The notes: generated by a model from the letters alone, not told the origin. Positions 8,874 to 17,735 are shown, counted from the first letter of the stretch. The stretch: DNA of 64,000 nucleotides from JADZAI01 sp047602465 (GCA_047602465.1 JASGHF010000002.1:62001-126000); one strand, 5' to 3'. Numbers and translations are program-made.

Positions 8874-9793
8874 CGCCCGCCCGGCTGCGGGTTGGCGGCG
8901 ACCGTCTCATCGCGCGTTGTCGCCGGCGCCTCGGCCACCGGCGGCGGGACATCGACATCGTTGACGACGTTGAACCTCTTGATCGCGACGACCTCGATAC
9001 GCCCGGCGTCGGCATACAGCGTCGCGGCCGGCGGCTCTGCGCCCCGCAGATGCACCACCCCCACCGGCAAGCCGGGAGGCAGGACGCCGCCATCGCCGGA
9101 TGTGACGATCTGCTCCCCTTCGCGAAGTGTCACACCGGGCGGAATGAACCGGATTTCCGGCAAACCGTCGCTGTCGCCGGAAAGAATGGCCCGCACGCCG
9201 GCATCGCCGATCACCACGGGGATATGGCTGGTTGAATCCGTCAACAGCAGGATGCGGGCCGACCTGGCCCCAACCTTCACGACGCGCCCGACCAGACCAA
9301 ACCTGTCGAGCGCCGCGTCGCCCTCGCGGACGTCCTTGTTGGCGCCAGCATTCACGATCAGCGCGCGAGAAAAGGGACCGGCCGTATCTGCGATGACGCT
9401 TGCCGCCGTGACACCCTCGATGGGCGTGTAGAGAATCTCCATCACGCTCTCGAAGGCGGCGATCTGTCGCTCCTGTTCCAGCGCCTTCTCGCGCCAGGTC
9501 AGCAGTTCGGCGTTCTCACGGCGCAGCCGCTCGTTCTCGCCATGGAGGTCTGCGGCATTCGAGACATAGTCGATCGCCCCGGACACCGCGTCGGTGACTG
9601 CTGCGCCGGCGCCCAGAACATCGCTCGCCAGGTCCGCGGCCGTCATCCGGACCTTGTCCATGAAAGGCAGTTCCGCCCGTCCCACCAGAAGCAGGGCGAG
9701 CGCCAACACGCCAAACGTTACAAGCCCGCCGCGATGAGCTCTCAGCTCGATCGGGGTCTTCCAGCCCTGGCGTTTGTAAGTTGCGTGCGGCAT
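8870..9793 (-). CDS. mreC: Rod shape-determining protein MreC
   Basis: This 307-residue bitopic protein has a membrane helix near residues 20-40, then a coiled coil (DLHGENERLRRENAELLTWREKALEQE) and a two-beta-barrel periplasmic domain with GLVGRVVKVG and VVIGDAGVRA-type repeats. It scaffolds PBP2/RodA activation outside the membrane. The start is set at ATG 9793 because GGGAGG lies 11 nt upstream of it. The alternative GTG at 9805 directly abuts that Shine-Dalgarno. The C-terminus is Pro/Ala-rich. Confidence 0.93.
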   Translation of the reverse strand: MPHATYKRQGWKTPIELRAHRGGLVTFGVLALALLLVGRAELPFMDKVRMTAADLASDVLGAGAAVTDAVSGAIDYVSNAADLHGENERLRRENAELLTWREKALEQERQIAAFESVMEILYTPIEGVTAASVIADTAGPFSRALIVNAGANKDVREGDAALDRFGLVGRVVKVGARSARILLLTDSTSHIPVVIGDAGVRAILSGDSDGLPEIRFIPPGVTLREGEQIVTSGDGGVLPPGLPVGVVHLRGAEPPAATLYADAGRIEVVAIKRFNVVNDVDVPPPVAEAPATTRDETVAANPQPGGR

Positions 9794-9812
9794 CCCGCGA
9801 CGCACCTCCCAC

Positions 9813-10859
9813 TCAGAATGCGGTCGACAGAATGCTCTTCATCGTCGCGTATTGCTCCAGCGCCCTGCCCGTACCGAGCGCCACGCAGTTGAGCGGCTCG
9901 TCCGCCACCAGCACCGGCAGGCCGGTGCGCTCGCGCAGAACCTGATCCAGATTGGCGAGCAGCGAACCGCCGCCCGTCAGCACAATTCCCTTGTCCACGA
10001 TATCGGCCGCCAGCTCGGGAGGCGTCGCTTCCAGCGCCACCTTCACGGCCTCCACGATCTGCCCCACCGGCTCCGACAGGCTCTCGGCGATCTGCTTCTG
10101 CGAGATCGTGATTTCCTTCGGCACGCCGTTGAGAAGGTCGCGGCCCTTGATCTCGATGGTGAGGCCCACGCCGTCCGGCGGGATCATCGCCGAGCCGACC
10201 GTCTTCTTGATGCGCTCGGCGGTCGCCTCGCCGATCAGCAGGTTATGGTGACGGCGGACATAGGCGATGATGCTGTCGTCCATCTTGTCGCCGCCGACGC
10301 GCACACTGCGCGAATAGACGATGCCGCCCAGCGAGATGACCGCGACTTCCGTCGTGCCGCCGCCGATATCGACCACCATCGATCCGGTGGGATCGGTCAC
10401 GGGCAGGCCGGCGCCGATCGCCGCCGCCATCGGCTCCTCGATCAGGAACACGCGGCGCGCACCCGCCGACTGCGCCGATTCCTGAATCGCGCGGCGCTCC
10501 ACCGCCGTCGAGCCCGACGGCACGCAGACGATGATCATCGGGTTCGCGAAGCTGCGGCGGTTATGCACCTTGCGGATGAAATGCTTGATCATCTCTTCGG
10601 CCACTTCGAAGTCCGCGATGACGCCGTCGCGCATCGGGCGGATCGCCTCGATATGTCCGGGCGTGCGGCCCAGCATCATCTTCGCGTCATTGCCGACGGC
10701 CAGAACCTGCTTCTTGCCCCCGCGCGACATGATGGCGACCACCGACGGCTCGTTCAGCACGATGCCCCGGCCGCGCACATAAACCAGCGTATTGGCAGTC
10801 CCCAGATCGATCGCCATGTCCGCAGACAGGGCGCCCATCAGATTTCCAAACAAACCCAC
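9813..10859 (-). CDS. mreB: Rod shape-determining actin homologue MreB
   Basis: This 348-residue actin-fold ATPase forms membrane-bound filaments that direct side-wall synthesis. Phosphate-1 motif DLGTANTLVYV is near 18-28, phosphate-2 VVDIGGGTTEVAVISLGGIV is in the middle, and the adenosine motif IVLTGGGSLLANLD is near the C-terminus. The N-terminal MGLFGNLMG is a likely membrane-targeting patch. It is the first gene of the elongasome operon. The 62 bp upstream also hold the leuA 3' hairpin, so its promoter must be compact or lie inside leuA. Confidence 0.96.
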   Translation of the reverse strand: MGLFGNLMGALSADMAIDLGTANTLVYVRGRGIVLNEPSVVAIMSRGGKKQVLAVGNDAKMMLGRTPGHIEAIRPMRDGVIADFEVAEEMIKHFIRKVHNRRSFANPMIIVCVPSGSTAVERRAIQESAQSAGARRVFLIEEPMAAAIGAGLPVTDPTGSMVVDIGGGTTEVAVISLGGIVYSRSVRVGGDKMDDSIIAYVRRHHNLLIGEATAERIKKTVGSAMIPPDGVGLTIEIKGRDLLNGVPKEITISQKQIAESLSEPVGQIVEAVKVALEATPPELAADIVDKGIVLTGGGSLLANLDQVLRERTGLPVLVADEPLNCVALGTGRALEQYATMKSILSTAF

Positions 10860-10881
10860 GTTCTACGCATCCATTTGTTGG

Positions 10882-10915
10882 AGAGGGCCGGACGGTTTCC
10901 GTCGTCCGGCCCTCT
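10882..10915 (-). terminator. Strong hairpin downstream of leuA
   Basis: AGAGGGCCGGACG and CGTCCGGCCCTCT form a perfect 13-bp stem around an 8-nt loop, starting a few bases past the leuA stop. It has no U-tract, so either Rho assists or it is an mRNA-end stabiliser. It also sits in the 5' region of mreB. Confidence 0.55.
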
Positions 10916-10921
10916 CTGAGA

Positions 10922-12481
10922 TCAGTTAGCCGCCGACATGGCTTCCGGCGCGGTCTTCTGCCGCTTCACCAGGAGCTTGTTCAGCGCGTTGAGATAAGCC
11001 TTGGCGGAGGCGACCAGCGTGTCGGTATCCGCGCCGCGGCCGGTGACGGACTTGCCCGCCTCCTCCAGCCTGACGCTGACCTCGGCCTGCGCGTCCGTTC
11101 CTTCCGTGACCGCATGCACCTGGTAGAGTTGCAGCGCGGCCTCGTGCGGGAACAGGCCCTTGATCGCATTGAATATGGCATCGACCGGGCCGTCGCCGCG
11201 CGCAAGGCCGACACGGGCCTCGCCGTCCACCGACAGCTCCAGCTCGGCGCTCTGCGGCCCGAAGGTACCGGCGACGACGCGCAGGCTCTCGAACCGCAGG
11301 CGGTCATGGCCACGCGCCATTTCGTCGTCGACCAGCGCGATGATGTCCTCGTCGAACACATGCCGCTTCTTGTCAGCCAGCGACTTGAAGCGCTCGAACG
11401 CGTCCTGCAACGCGTTCTGGCCCAGCTCATAGCCCATCGCGCTCAGCTTCTCGCGAAACGCATGACGGCCCGACAGCTTGCCCAGAACCAGCGAAGATTT
11501 GGCAACGCCCACATCTTCGGGCCGCATGATCTCATAGGTCTCCGCGTTCTTCAGCATCCCGTCCTGATGGATGCCGCTCTCATGCGCGAAGGCGTTCTTG
11601 CCGACGATGGCTTTGTTGAACTGCACCGGGAAGGCGATCGTCGAAGAGACCAGCTTCGAAATGCGGGCGATCTGGCTGGTGTCGATATGCGTCTCGAACG
11701 GCATGGCGTCCTTGCGGACTTTCATCGCCATGACGATCTCTTCCAGCGCCGCATTGCCGGCACGTTCGCCGATGCCGTTGATCGAGCATTCGATCTGCCG
11801 CGCGCCGCCGATGACGCCAGCCAGCGAGTTGGCGACCGCGAGGCCCAGATCGTTGTGGCAATGGGTCGAGAACCGTACCGTATCGGCTCCCGGCACGCGC
11901 GCGATCACCCGCCGGAACAGGTCTTCGTATTCCTGCGGCGTCGCATAGCCCACGGTATCGGGCAGGTTGATGGTCGATGCACCCGCACGGATCGCCGCTT
12001 CGATGCAGCGGCACAGGAAATCGAATTCCGTACGCGTCGCGTCCTCGCCTGACCATTCCACATCGTCGATCAGGTTGCGCGCATGGGCGACACTGCCCGA
12101 CACCGCCTCCAGTACCTGCTCCGGCGACATGTTCAGCTTGTGCTTCATGTGGACGGGGCTGGTGGAGAGGAAGGTGTGAATGCGCCCGCGGGCCGCGTGC
12201 TTCACCGCATCGCCTGCCCGGTCGATGTCCTTCATGCCGGCGCGGGCGAGACCGCACACTGTCGCCCGCTTCACCAGTTTGGAGATCTCGGTGACGGCTT
12301 CGTAGTCACCGTTGGATGAAATCGGAAAGCCGGCCTCGATCACGTCGACGCCGAACTGGTCGAGCGCTTCGGCGATACGCAGCTTTTCTTCGAGGTTCAT
12401 GGCGGCGCCCGGCGATTGCTCGCCGTCGCGCAGGGTCGTGTCGAAAATGATGACGCGGTTGGGTTCGATCTGGGTGGTCAT
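10922..12481 (-). CDS. leuA: 2-isopropylmalate synthase
   Basis: The 519-residue enzyme condenses 2-oxoisovalerate with acetyl-CoA in the first committed step of leucine synthesis. The catalytic TIM barrel begins with FDTTLRDGEQSPG (13-25). STHCHNDLGLAVANSL carries the metal-binding HxH, and NGIGERAGNAALEE follows. A C-terminal allosteric domain (about 390-500), which binds leucine in the family, is present. A short uORF in the same frame ends 6 bp before ATG 12481, so initiation may depend on leader translation. The C-terminal end is followed by a strong hairpin. Confidence 0.95.
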   Translation of the reverse strand: MTTQIEPNRVIIFDTTLRDGEQSPGAAMNLEEKLRIAEALDQFGVDVIEAGFPISSNGDYEAVTEISKLVKRATVCGLARAGMKDIDRAGDAVKHAARGRIHTFLSTSPVHMKHKLNMSPEQVLEAVSGSVAHARNLIDDVEWSGEDATRTEFDFLCRCIEAAIRAGASTINLPDTVGYATPQEYEDLFRRVIARVPGADTVRFSTHCHNDLGLAVANSLAGVIGGARQIECSINGIGERAGNAALEEIVMAMKVRKDAMPFETHIDTSQIARISKLVSSTIAFPVQFNKAIVGKNAFAHESGIHQDGMLKNAETYEIMRPEDVGVAKSSLVLGKLSGRHAFREKLSAMGYELGQNALQDAFERFKSLADKKRHVFDEDIIALVDDEMARGHDRLRFESLRVVAGTFGPQSAELELSVDGEARVGLARGDGPVDAIFNAIKGLFPHEAALQLYQVHAVTEGTDAQAEVSVRLEEAGKSVTGRGADTDTLVASAKAYLNALNKLLVKRQKTAPEAMSAAN

Positions 12482-12487
12482 GGCGCT

Positions 12488-12571
12488 TCAGGCCTCGGGG
12501 TTTGTCTGGTCTCTTTCAATTCGTGGCGGCAGTCCCCCCAGACGCCGGCTCATTCGAAGATGAAAGAGCAT
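12488..12571 (-). CDS. Possible leuA leader peptide (27-codon uORF)
   Basis: A small frame from ATG 12571 to TGA 12488-12490 encodes 27 residues beginning MLFHLRMSRRLGGL. Four of the first 14 codons are Leu, though not consecutive as in classical leu leaders. Its stop is in frame with and 6 bp before the leuA start. No clear terminator/antiterminator pair is seen between leader and gene, so translational coupling is a better model than transcription attenuation. It could be chance. Confidence 0.35.
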   Translation of the reverse strand: MLFHLRMSRRLGGLPPRIERDQTNPEA

Positions 12572-12881
12572 GGCGACGCCTAGGGGCGCCTAAGGAGCAG
12601 ACCCTCGCGAAGTCGAAGCGACGCGCGCGCGCGCATCCCGAAGGCCCCGGCCCCGGAATGCGAATCCCCAAATTTGACGACTTCAGCGGCCACCGCTGCT
12701 TCCCGTCTCACGCGAGCAAAATTGCCATATCCGCCAAAGGGTAAGCGCGGGTCTTTAACGACTCGTCAAAACCTTTGGCCTTGCACGAGGCTTTTAGCGG
12801 CCGTTAACGTGGGCGGCAAGTGCCGCATCGCAAAAAAGGGGTATTCCGAGGCCGACCAGGGGCGGCACCGGCAGCAGAGAA
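12572..12881. other. 310-bp intergenic region between divergent leuA and the PAS gene
   Basis: No gene is supported here. It should hold both divergent promoters. A CtrA-like box TTTA-N7-TTAAC lies at 12793-12808 (consensus TTAA-N7-TTAAC with one mismatch), 74 bp before the PAS start. A GC-alternating run near 12627-12640 and a CGCCTAGGGGCGCCTA near-repeat at 12577-12592 are also seen, with no assigned role. Confidence 0.4.
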
Positions 12882-13388
12882 ATGGCGCAAAATCTGGACA
12901 CATTGATGGCGGCGTTTCCCGGCCGCTGGGCGGCGGGCGACCTGCTCTCGGAGTCGAACCCGCATATCGTGCGACTGCGCGACCTGTGGCGCGCCAGGGC
13001 AGACGGCAGGCGCTTTCCCGCTGCGGGAACCATCGGCCCGGTCGAGCTGAAAGCGGTCCTGCCCGACGTCCACATCTACACGGTCGCGCCGGACGCCCCG
13101 CGCTATCGTATCCGGCTGATCGGAACGCGCATGACGGAGCATATGGGCCGCAATCTCACCGGCCTGCCGGTCGACAACATCCCGTCGGAAACGCTGCGCC
13201 GCGCCGTCACGGGCATCCTCGGCGCGGTCGAACTTGCGCAGACGACGCTGCATCTCATGGCGCCGCGCGCCATCGCTTTGCCGAACGGCGATCACAAGGC
13301 GCTGGAAAGCCTCTGGATGCCATGTGCGGACGACGGCGAGACGATAGATCGCATCATCGCCGTCAGCCTTCTCAGCAACATGACCTGA
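12882..13388 (+). CDS. PAS_5 domain protein
   Basis: This 168-residue cytosolic protein consists almost entirely of a PAS_5-type domain. The family signature is visible as LRDLWRARADGRRFPA...LKAVLPDVHIYTV...YRIRLIGTRMTEHMGRNLTG. PAS_5 proteins are common in Alphaproteobacteria, often in several copies, and no output domain is present. They may act as small sensory partners, but this is not established. It is divergent from leuA with a possible CtrA-like box upstream. Confidence 0.8.
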   Translation: MAQNLDTLMAAFPGRWAAGDLLSESNPHIVRLRDLWRARADGRRFPAAGTIGPVELKAVLPDVHIYTVAPDAPRYRIRLIGTRMTEHMGRNLTGLPVDNIPSETLRRAVTGILGAVELAQTTLHLMAPRAIALPNGDHKALESLWMPCADDGETIDRIIAVSLLSNMT

Positions 13389-13394
13389 AACGAA

Positions 13395-13418
13395 GATGGC
13401 CGGCACAAGCCGGCCATC
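13395..13418. terminator. Bidirectional 10-bp hairpin between the PAS gene and ilvC
   Basis: GATGGCCGGC and GCCGGCCATC pair perfectly around ACAA, 6 bp after the PAS stop and 25 bp after the ilvC stop on the other strand. There is no U-tract. Confidence 0.5.
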
Positions 13419-13443
13419 GACGCGTCAGAACCGGGCTTGACGC

Positions 13444-14464
13444 TCAGTTTCGCGCCTTGTCCACCAGCTTGTTCTTGGTGATCCACGGCATCATTTCGCG
13501 CAGCTTCGCGCCGACCTGCTCGATCGGATGAGCCGCCGCCTTGGCGCGGGTCGCCTTGAACGAGGTCTGACCCACCTTGTTCTCCAGCATCCAGTCGCGC
13601 GTGAACTTGCCCGACTGGATGTCGTTCAGCACGCGCTTCATCTCAGCCTTGGTTTCCGGCGTGATGATGCGCGGACCCGTCACGTACTCGCCATACTCGG
13701 CGGTGTTCGAGATCGAGTAGTTCATGTTCGCGATGCCACCCTCATAGATGAGATCGACGATCAGCTTCACCTCGTGCAGGCACTCGAAATAGGCCATCTC
13801 GGGGGCATAGCCGCCCTCGACCAGCGTCTCGAAACCGGCGCGGATCAGCTCCACCAGGCCGCCGCACAGCACCGCCTGCTCGCCGAACAGGTCGGTCTCG
13901 CACTCTTCCTGGAACGTCGTCTCGATGATGCCGGCGCGGCCGCCGCCGATGGCCGAGGCATAGCTGAGGCCGATTTCCTGCGCATTGCCGCTGGCGTTCT
14001 GGTGAACGGCGATGAGGCACGGCACGCCGCCGCCCTTCAGATATTCGCCGCGCACCGTGTGGCCGGGGCCTTTCGGAGCGACCATCAGCACGTCGAGAAT
14101 CCTTGCGCGGCTCGATCAAGTTGAAATGGACGTTGAGGCCGTGCGCGAACACCAGCGCCGCGCCCTGCTTCATGTTGGCTTCCAGGTGATCCTTGTAGAT
14201 GTCGCCCTGCAGCTCGTCCGGCGTCACCATCATGATGACGTCCGCCCACTTCGCCGCATCGGCGACGCTCATCACCTTCACGCCTTCGGCTTCGGCCTTG
14301 GCCGCGGTGGCCGAACCGGGACGCAGCGCCACGGCCAGATCCTTCACGCCGCTGTCGCGCATGTTCAGCACATGGGCATGGCCCTGGCTGCCATAGCCGA
14401 CGACCGCGACCTTCTTGCCCTTGATGAGATTCACGTCCGCATCGCGGTCGTAGTAAACACGCAT
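13444..14464 (-). pseudogene. ilvC: Ketol-acid reductoisomerase, disrupted by a +1 frameshift
   Basis: The product is class I KARI, converting acetolactate to dihydroxyisovalerate with NADPH. The N-terminal part (from ATG 14464) has the Rossmann motif VAVVGYGSQGHAHVLNMRDSG and runs to FNLIEPRKD. The remainder (MVAPKGPGHTVRGEYLKG to ...KARN) continues in another frame. The minus strand reads AAGGATTCTCGACGTG where AAGGATCTCGACGTG is expected, one extra base at 14098-14099. Removing it gives 339 residues, the usual class I length, with no other lesion. Both halves look fully conserved, so a sequencing or assembly error, or a very recent mutation, is more likely than old decay. Without repair the product is inactive. 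Confidence 0.9.
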
Positions 14465-14509
14465 GATACTCTTCCTTCGTTAGTAGTCCCGGTGACACGG
14501 AGCGACGTG

Positions 14510-15046
14510 ATGACCACCGCCGCTGAAATTCTTGAATTCTGGACCGCCGCCGGCCCCGCCAAATGGTACGCCAAGGACGACGCGTTCGACGCCGCCATCG
14601 CGGCCAGGTTCAAAGCTGCCTACGAAGCCGCCGCAGCTGGCGCGTATGACGGTTGGGCCGCCACGCCCGAAGGCGCCCTGGCCCTCATCATCACGCTCGA
14701 CCAGTTCCCGCGAAACATGTTCCGCGACGATGTCCGCGCCTTCGCGGCCGATGCCAAAGCCCGCGACATCGCCAACGCGGCCATCGAACAGGGGCTCGAC
14801 AAGCAGATCGCCGCGCCGCTCAACCAATTCTTCTTCCTGCCGCTGATGCACTCCGAGGATCTGGCCGATCAGGATCGCTGTGTTGCGGCCTTCGCCGGGG
14901 GCACGCCCGAAAACCGGAAATACGCCGAAATTCACCGCGACATCATCGCGCGCTTCGGCCGCTTCCCGCACCGCAACGCCGTCCTCGGCCGCACGACGAC
15001 GCCCGCGGAACAGGCGTTCCTCGACAAAGGCGGCTTCGCGGGCTGA
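14510..15046 (+). CDS. DUF924 family protein
   Basis: The 178-residue soluble all-helical protein matches DUF924: EILEFWTAAGP.KWY near the N-terminus, ALALIITLDQFPRNMFRD at about 57-75, FFFLPLMHSED and the C-terminal RFGRFPHRNAVLGR. The fold resembles TPR-like helical bundles and no activity is established. A GGAG precedes ATG 14510. It is inserted on the opposite strand between ilvC and ilvH, with only 45 bp separating it from the ilvC start. Confidence 0.85.
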   Translation: MTTAAEILEFWTAAGPAKWYAKDDAFDAAIAARFKAAYEAAAAGAYDGWAATPEGALALIITLDQFPRNMFRDDVRAFAADAKARDIANAAIEQGLDKQIAAPLNQFFFLPLMHSEDLADQDRCVAAFAGGTPENRKYAEIHRDIIARFGRFPHRNAVLGRTTTPAEQAFLDKGGFAG

Positions 15047-15063
15047 GAGCGGCATCACGGGCG

Positions 15064-15618
15064 CTACATCGCCTCCGCGCCGCGCGCGATGGCGACGACG
15101 CCGGTGCGGCTGACCTCGATCAGGCCCAGCGGCTTCATCAGGTCGACAAAGGCGTCGATCTTTGACGGCGCCCCGGTCAGCTCGAACACAAAGCTCGTAT
15201 GCGTCGTGTCGATCACCCGCGCCCGGAAGGCGTCCGAAAGGCGCAGCGCCTCGACGCGCCGGTCGCCCTCACCCGCCACCTTCACCAGCGCCATCTCGCG
15301 CTCGATGCCCGGTTTGTCGATGCTGAGGTCCACGACCCGGTGAACCGGCACGAGGCGGCCGAGCTGCGCCTTGATCTGGGTGATGATCTCCTTCGTGCCC
15401 GAGGTCACGATGGTGATACGCGACGTGTGCTTCTGGTGATCGGTCTCGGCGACCGTCAGCGACTCGATGTTGTAGCCGCGGCCGGAAAAGAGGCCCACGA
15501 CGCGCGCCAGGACGCCCGGCTCGTTGTCGACGATCACCGCCAGCGTGGTGGTGATGACGGCCTGCTTGTCCTCGACGAGGAAATAGGCCGATTTCGGCGC
15601 GTTCGGATCGGTCACCAT
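15064..15618 (-). CDS. ilvH: Acetolactate synthase small (regulatory) subunit
   Basis: This 184-residue ACT-domain protein activates the catalytic subunit and confers valine feedback inhibition. The N-terminal ACT core TTLAVIVDNEPGVLARVVGLFSGRGYNIESL is complete, followed by the C-terminal domain (REMALVKV...VFELTGAPSKIDAFV). It starts 2 bp after the ilvB stop and shares its mRNA and attenuator control. The N-terminus has a roughly 20-residue extension before the ACT domain. Confidence 0.95.
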   Translation of the reverse strand: MVTDPNAPKSAYFLVEDKQAVITTTLAVIVDNEPGVLARVVGLFSGRGYNIESLTVAETDHQKHTSRITIVTSGTKEIITQIKAQLGRLVPVHRVVDLSIDKPGIEREMALVKVAGEGDRRVEALRLSDAFRARVIDTTHTSFVFELTGAPSKIDAFVDLMKPLGLIEVSRTGVVAIARGAEAM

Positions 15619-15620
15619 GA

Positions 15621-17402
15621 TTACACCATCTGCCTTCCGGCCTCAGTGACGCCGGGCTGGTCCTGCGCGTCGGCCAGGATCATTTCGTCATGCGCCGCAC
15701 CCGACGGGATCATCGGGAAGCAGTTCTCTGTCTTGTCGACCACGCAGTCGAAGATCACCGGCCGGTCCGTGTTGATCATCTCAAGGATTTTCGCATCCAG
15801 TTCCGCCGGAGTCGTCGCCCGAACGCCGACCGCGCCATAGGCCTCGGCCAGCTTCACGAAATCCGGCAACGCTTCGGAGCAGGAGTGCGAATAACGCCCG
15901 CCATGCAGCAGCTGCTGCCACTGACGCACCATCCCCATATACTCGTTGTTCAAAATGAAGATCTTCACCGGCAGCCGGTACTGGATCGCCGTCGAAATCT
16001 CCTGCAGCGTCATCTGAACGCTGGCCTCACCGGCGATATCGATCACCAGCGCGTCCGGGTGCGCGACCTGCACGCCCACGGCCGCCGGCACGCCATACCC
16101 CATCGTCCCGAGACCGCCCGAAGTCATCCAGCGATTGGGTTCCTCGAAATGGAAATGCTGGGCCGCCCACATCTGGTGCTGGCCCACCTCCGTGGTGACG
16201 AAGGTCTTGCGGTCCTTGGTGAGCTGATAGAGCCGCTCGATCGCATATTGCGGTTTGATCACCTCGTCCGAGTGCCGGTAACTGAGACTTTTGCGCGCCC
16301 GCCACTCATCGACCTGCGCGTTCCAGGCCTTCATCGCAGCCGGGTCGTTCGCCCTTCCCAGGGCCTTCCAGGCCGCGACCATTTCAGCAAGGACTTCGAC
16401 CGCATCGCCAAGGATCGGCACATCGCACTTCACCGTCTTGTTGAACGACGAGGCGTCGATATCGACGTGGATTTTCTTGGAATTCGGCGAGAACGCATCG
16501 AGACGCCCCGTCACCCGGTCGTCGAACCGCGCCCCGATATTGATCATCAGGTCGCAGCGATTCATCGCCAGATTGGCTTCATACGTGCCGTGCATGCCGA
16601 CCATGCCCAGCCATTGCGGCTCGCTCGCCGGAAAAGCGCCAAGCCCCATCAGCGTCGAGGTGACAGGAAAACCTGTGAGCTTCACCAGTTCGCGCAACAG
16701 CTTGGAGGCCTTCGGGCCGGCATTGATGACGCCGCCGCCCGTGTAGAAGACCGGCCGCTTTGCTGTCGCCATCATCTCCACCGCATGCTGGATCGCGCGC
16801 GGATCGCCCTTGGTCTGCGGGCGATAGGTGCGGTGCTCGACATTCGCCGGGCCGACATAACGGCCCTTCTTGAACTGAACGTCCTTCGGCACGTCGATGA
16901 CGACCGGCCCAGGGCGTCCGCTCTTCGCGACATAGAACGCCTCGTGAATGATCCGCGCCAGATCGTTCACATCACGCACGAGATAGTTGTGCTTGGTGCA
17001 GGGGCGCGTGATGCCGGTCGTGTCGGCTTCCTGGAAGGCGTCGCTGCCGATCAGATGCGTCGGCACCTGGCCGGTGAAGCAGACGACCGGGATCGAATCC
17101 ATCAGTGCGTCGGTGAGGCCGGTCACCGCGTTGGTTGCGCCGGGACCGGACGTCACCAGCAGCACGCCCGGCTTGCCGGTCGAGCGGGCATAGCCTTCCG
17201 CCGCATGCGAGGCGCCCTGCTCGTGCCGGACCAGCACATGCTCGACAGCGTCCTGCTGGAACAGCGCGTCGTAGATCGGCAGCACCGCGCCGCCGGGATA
17301 GCCGAAAATGTGCTCGACGCCTTGATCGCGCAGCGCGCGCACGACGATCTCCGCCCCGGTCAGTTCGGCGTCGTCGGTTTCCAGTGTCTGTTCGCGGTCC
17401 AT
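15621..17402 (-). CDS. ilvB: Acetolactate synthase large (catalytic) subunit
   Basis: This 593-residue thiamine-diphosphate enzyme condenses pyruvate to acetolactate (or with 2-oxobutyrate). Motifs include the catalytic-Glu region HEQGASHAAEGYARSTGKPG, VTSGPGATNAVTGL, and the ThDP motif around IDIAGEASVQMTLQE...NNEYMGMVRQWQ. In that motif the usual GDG appears as AGEAS, an Ala-Gly-Glu variant that also occurs in AHAS proteins. The start is ATG 17402 (MDREQTLET); the longer frame to 17456 runs into the attenuator terminator. It is preceded by an attenuator with a Val-Leu-Ile leader peptide and precedes ilvH by 2 bp. Confidence 0.95.
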   Translation of the reverse strand: MDREQTLETDDAELTGAEIVVRALRDQGVEHIFGYPGGAVLPIYDALFQQDAVEHVLVRHEQGASHAAEGYARSTGKPGVLLVTSGPGATNAVTGLTDALMDSIPVVCFTGQVPTHLIGSDAFQEADTTGITRPCTKHNYLVRDVNDLARIIHEAFYVAKSGRPGPVVIDVPKDVQFKKGRYVGPANVEHRTYRPQTKGDPRAIQHAVEMMATAKRPVFYTGGGVINAGPKASKLLRELVKLTGFPVTSTLMGLGAFPASEPQWLGMVGMHGTYEANLAMNRCDLMINIGARFDDRVTGRLDAFSPNSKKIHVDIDASSFNKTVKCDVPILGDAVEVLAEMVAAWKALGRANDPAAMKAWNAQVDEWRARKSLSYRHSDEVIKPQYAIERLYQLTKDRKTFVTTEVGQHQMWAAQHFHFEEPNRWMTSGGLGTMGYGVPAAVGVQVAHPDALVIDIAGEASVQMTLQEISTAIQYRLPVKIFILNNEYMGMVRQWQQLLHGGRYSHSCSEALPDFVKLAEAYGAVGVRATTPAELDAKILEMINTDRPVIFDCVVDKTENCFPMIPSGAAHDEMILADAQDQPGVTEAGRQMV

Positions 17403-17433
17403 GGTCTCGTCTCGTGGCTCGGTTCTGGGCAAC

Positions 17434-17454
17434 AAAAAACCCCCGGAGGGGGTC
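17434..17454 (-). terminator. ilvB attenuator terminator
   Basis: On the minus strand GACCCCC-TCC-GGGGGTT forms a short GC hairpin followed at once by six T residues, a textbook intrinsic terminator, 32 bp before ilvB. Its 5' arm GACCCCC can instead pair with GGGGGTC at the end of the leader-peptide gene (17485-17491), which would form an antiterminator. This matches amino-acid attenuation of ilvB-ilvH. Confidence 0.85.
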
Positions 17455-17481
17455 ACGCAGCGCCACCGTTCGGGTCAGGTC

Positions 17482-17535
17482 TTACGACCCCCGTCGGGTA
17501 GCGCCTCCAATAAGTACCTGCGTTTTGTTGCTCAT
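17482..17535 (-). CDS. ilvB leader peptide (attenuator)
   Basis: The minus strand encodes MSNKTQVLIGGATRRGS and TAA. Codons for Val, Leu and Ile lie side by side, so scarcity of any branched-chain aminoacyl-tRNA would stall ribosomes there. GGAGGCGCTACC within the leader can pair with GGTGGCGC downstream, and GGGGGTC at its end with the terminator arm. Stalling should therefore free the antiterminator and let transcription enter ilvB. The logic is like E. coli ilv leaders, but with one short VLI cluster. The pairing is deduced by eye and not folded computationally. Confidence 0.75.
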   Translation of the reverse strand: MSNKTQVLIGGATRRGS

Positions 17536-17735
17536 CGACCTAACGTCTTGAAATTTCGTGTCGCGGAACCTAGCGATCCCGAACGCCCTGTCAAGCCGAA
17601 ATCCAATCCATTTGTGCTAACGGGCAACCATGAGCGACCATCACCTCGCCAACCCTGCCCGGCTTCAGGCCGCCGCGCGGCGGCCGCAACGGCAAGCCGT
17701 CCGGGACTGAACCTGCCCATGAAGGCTGCTACGCG

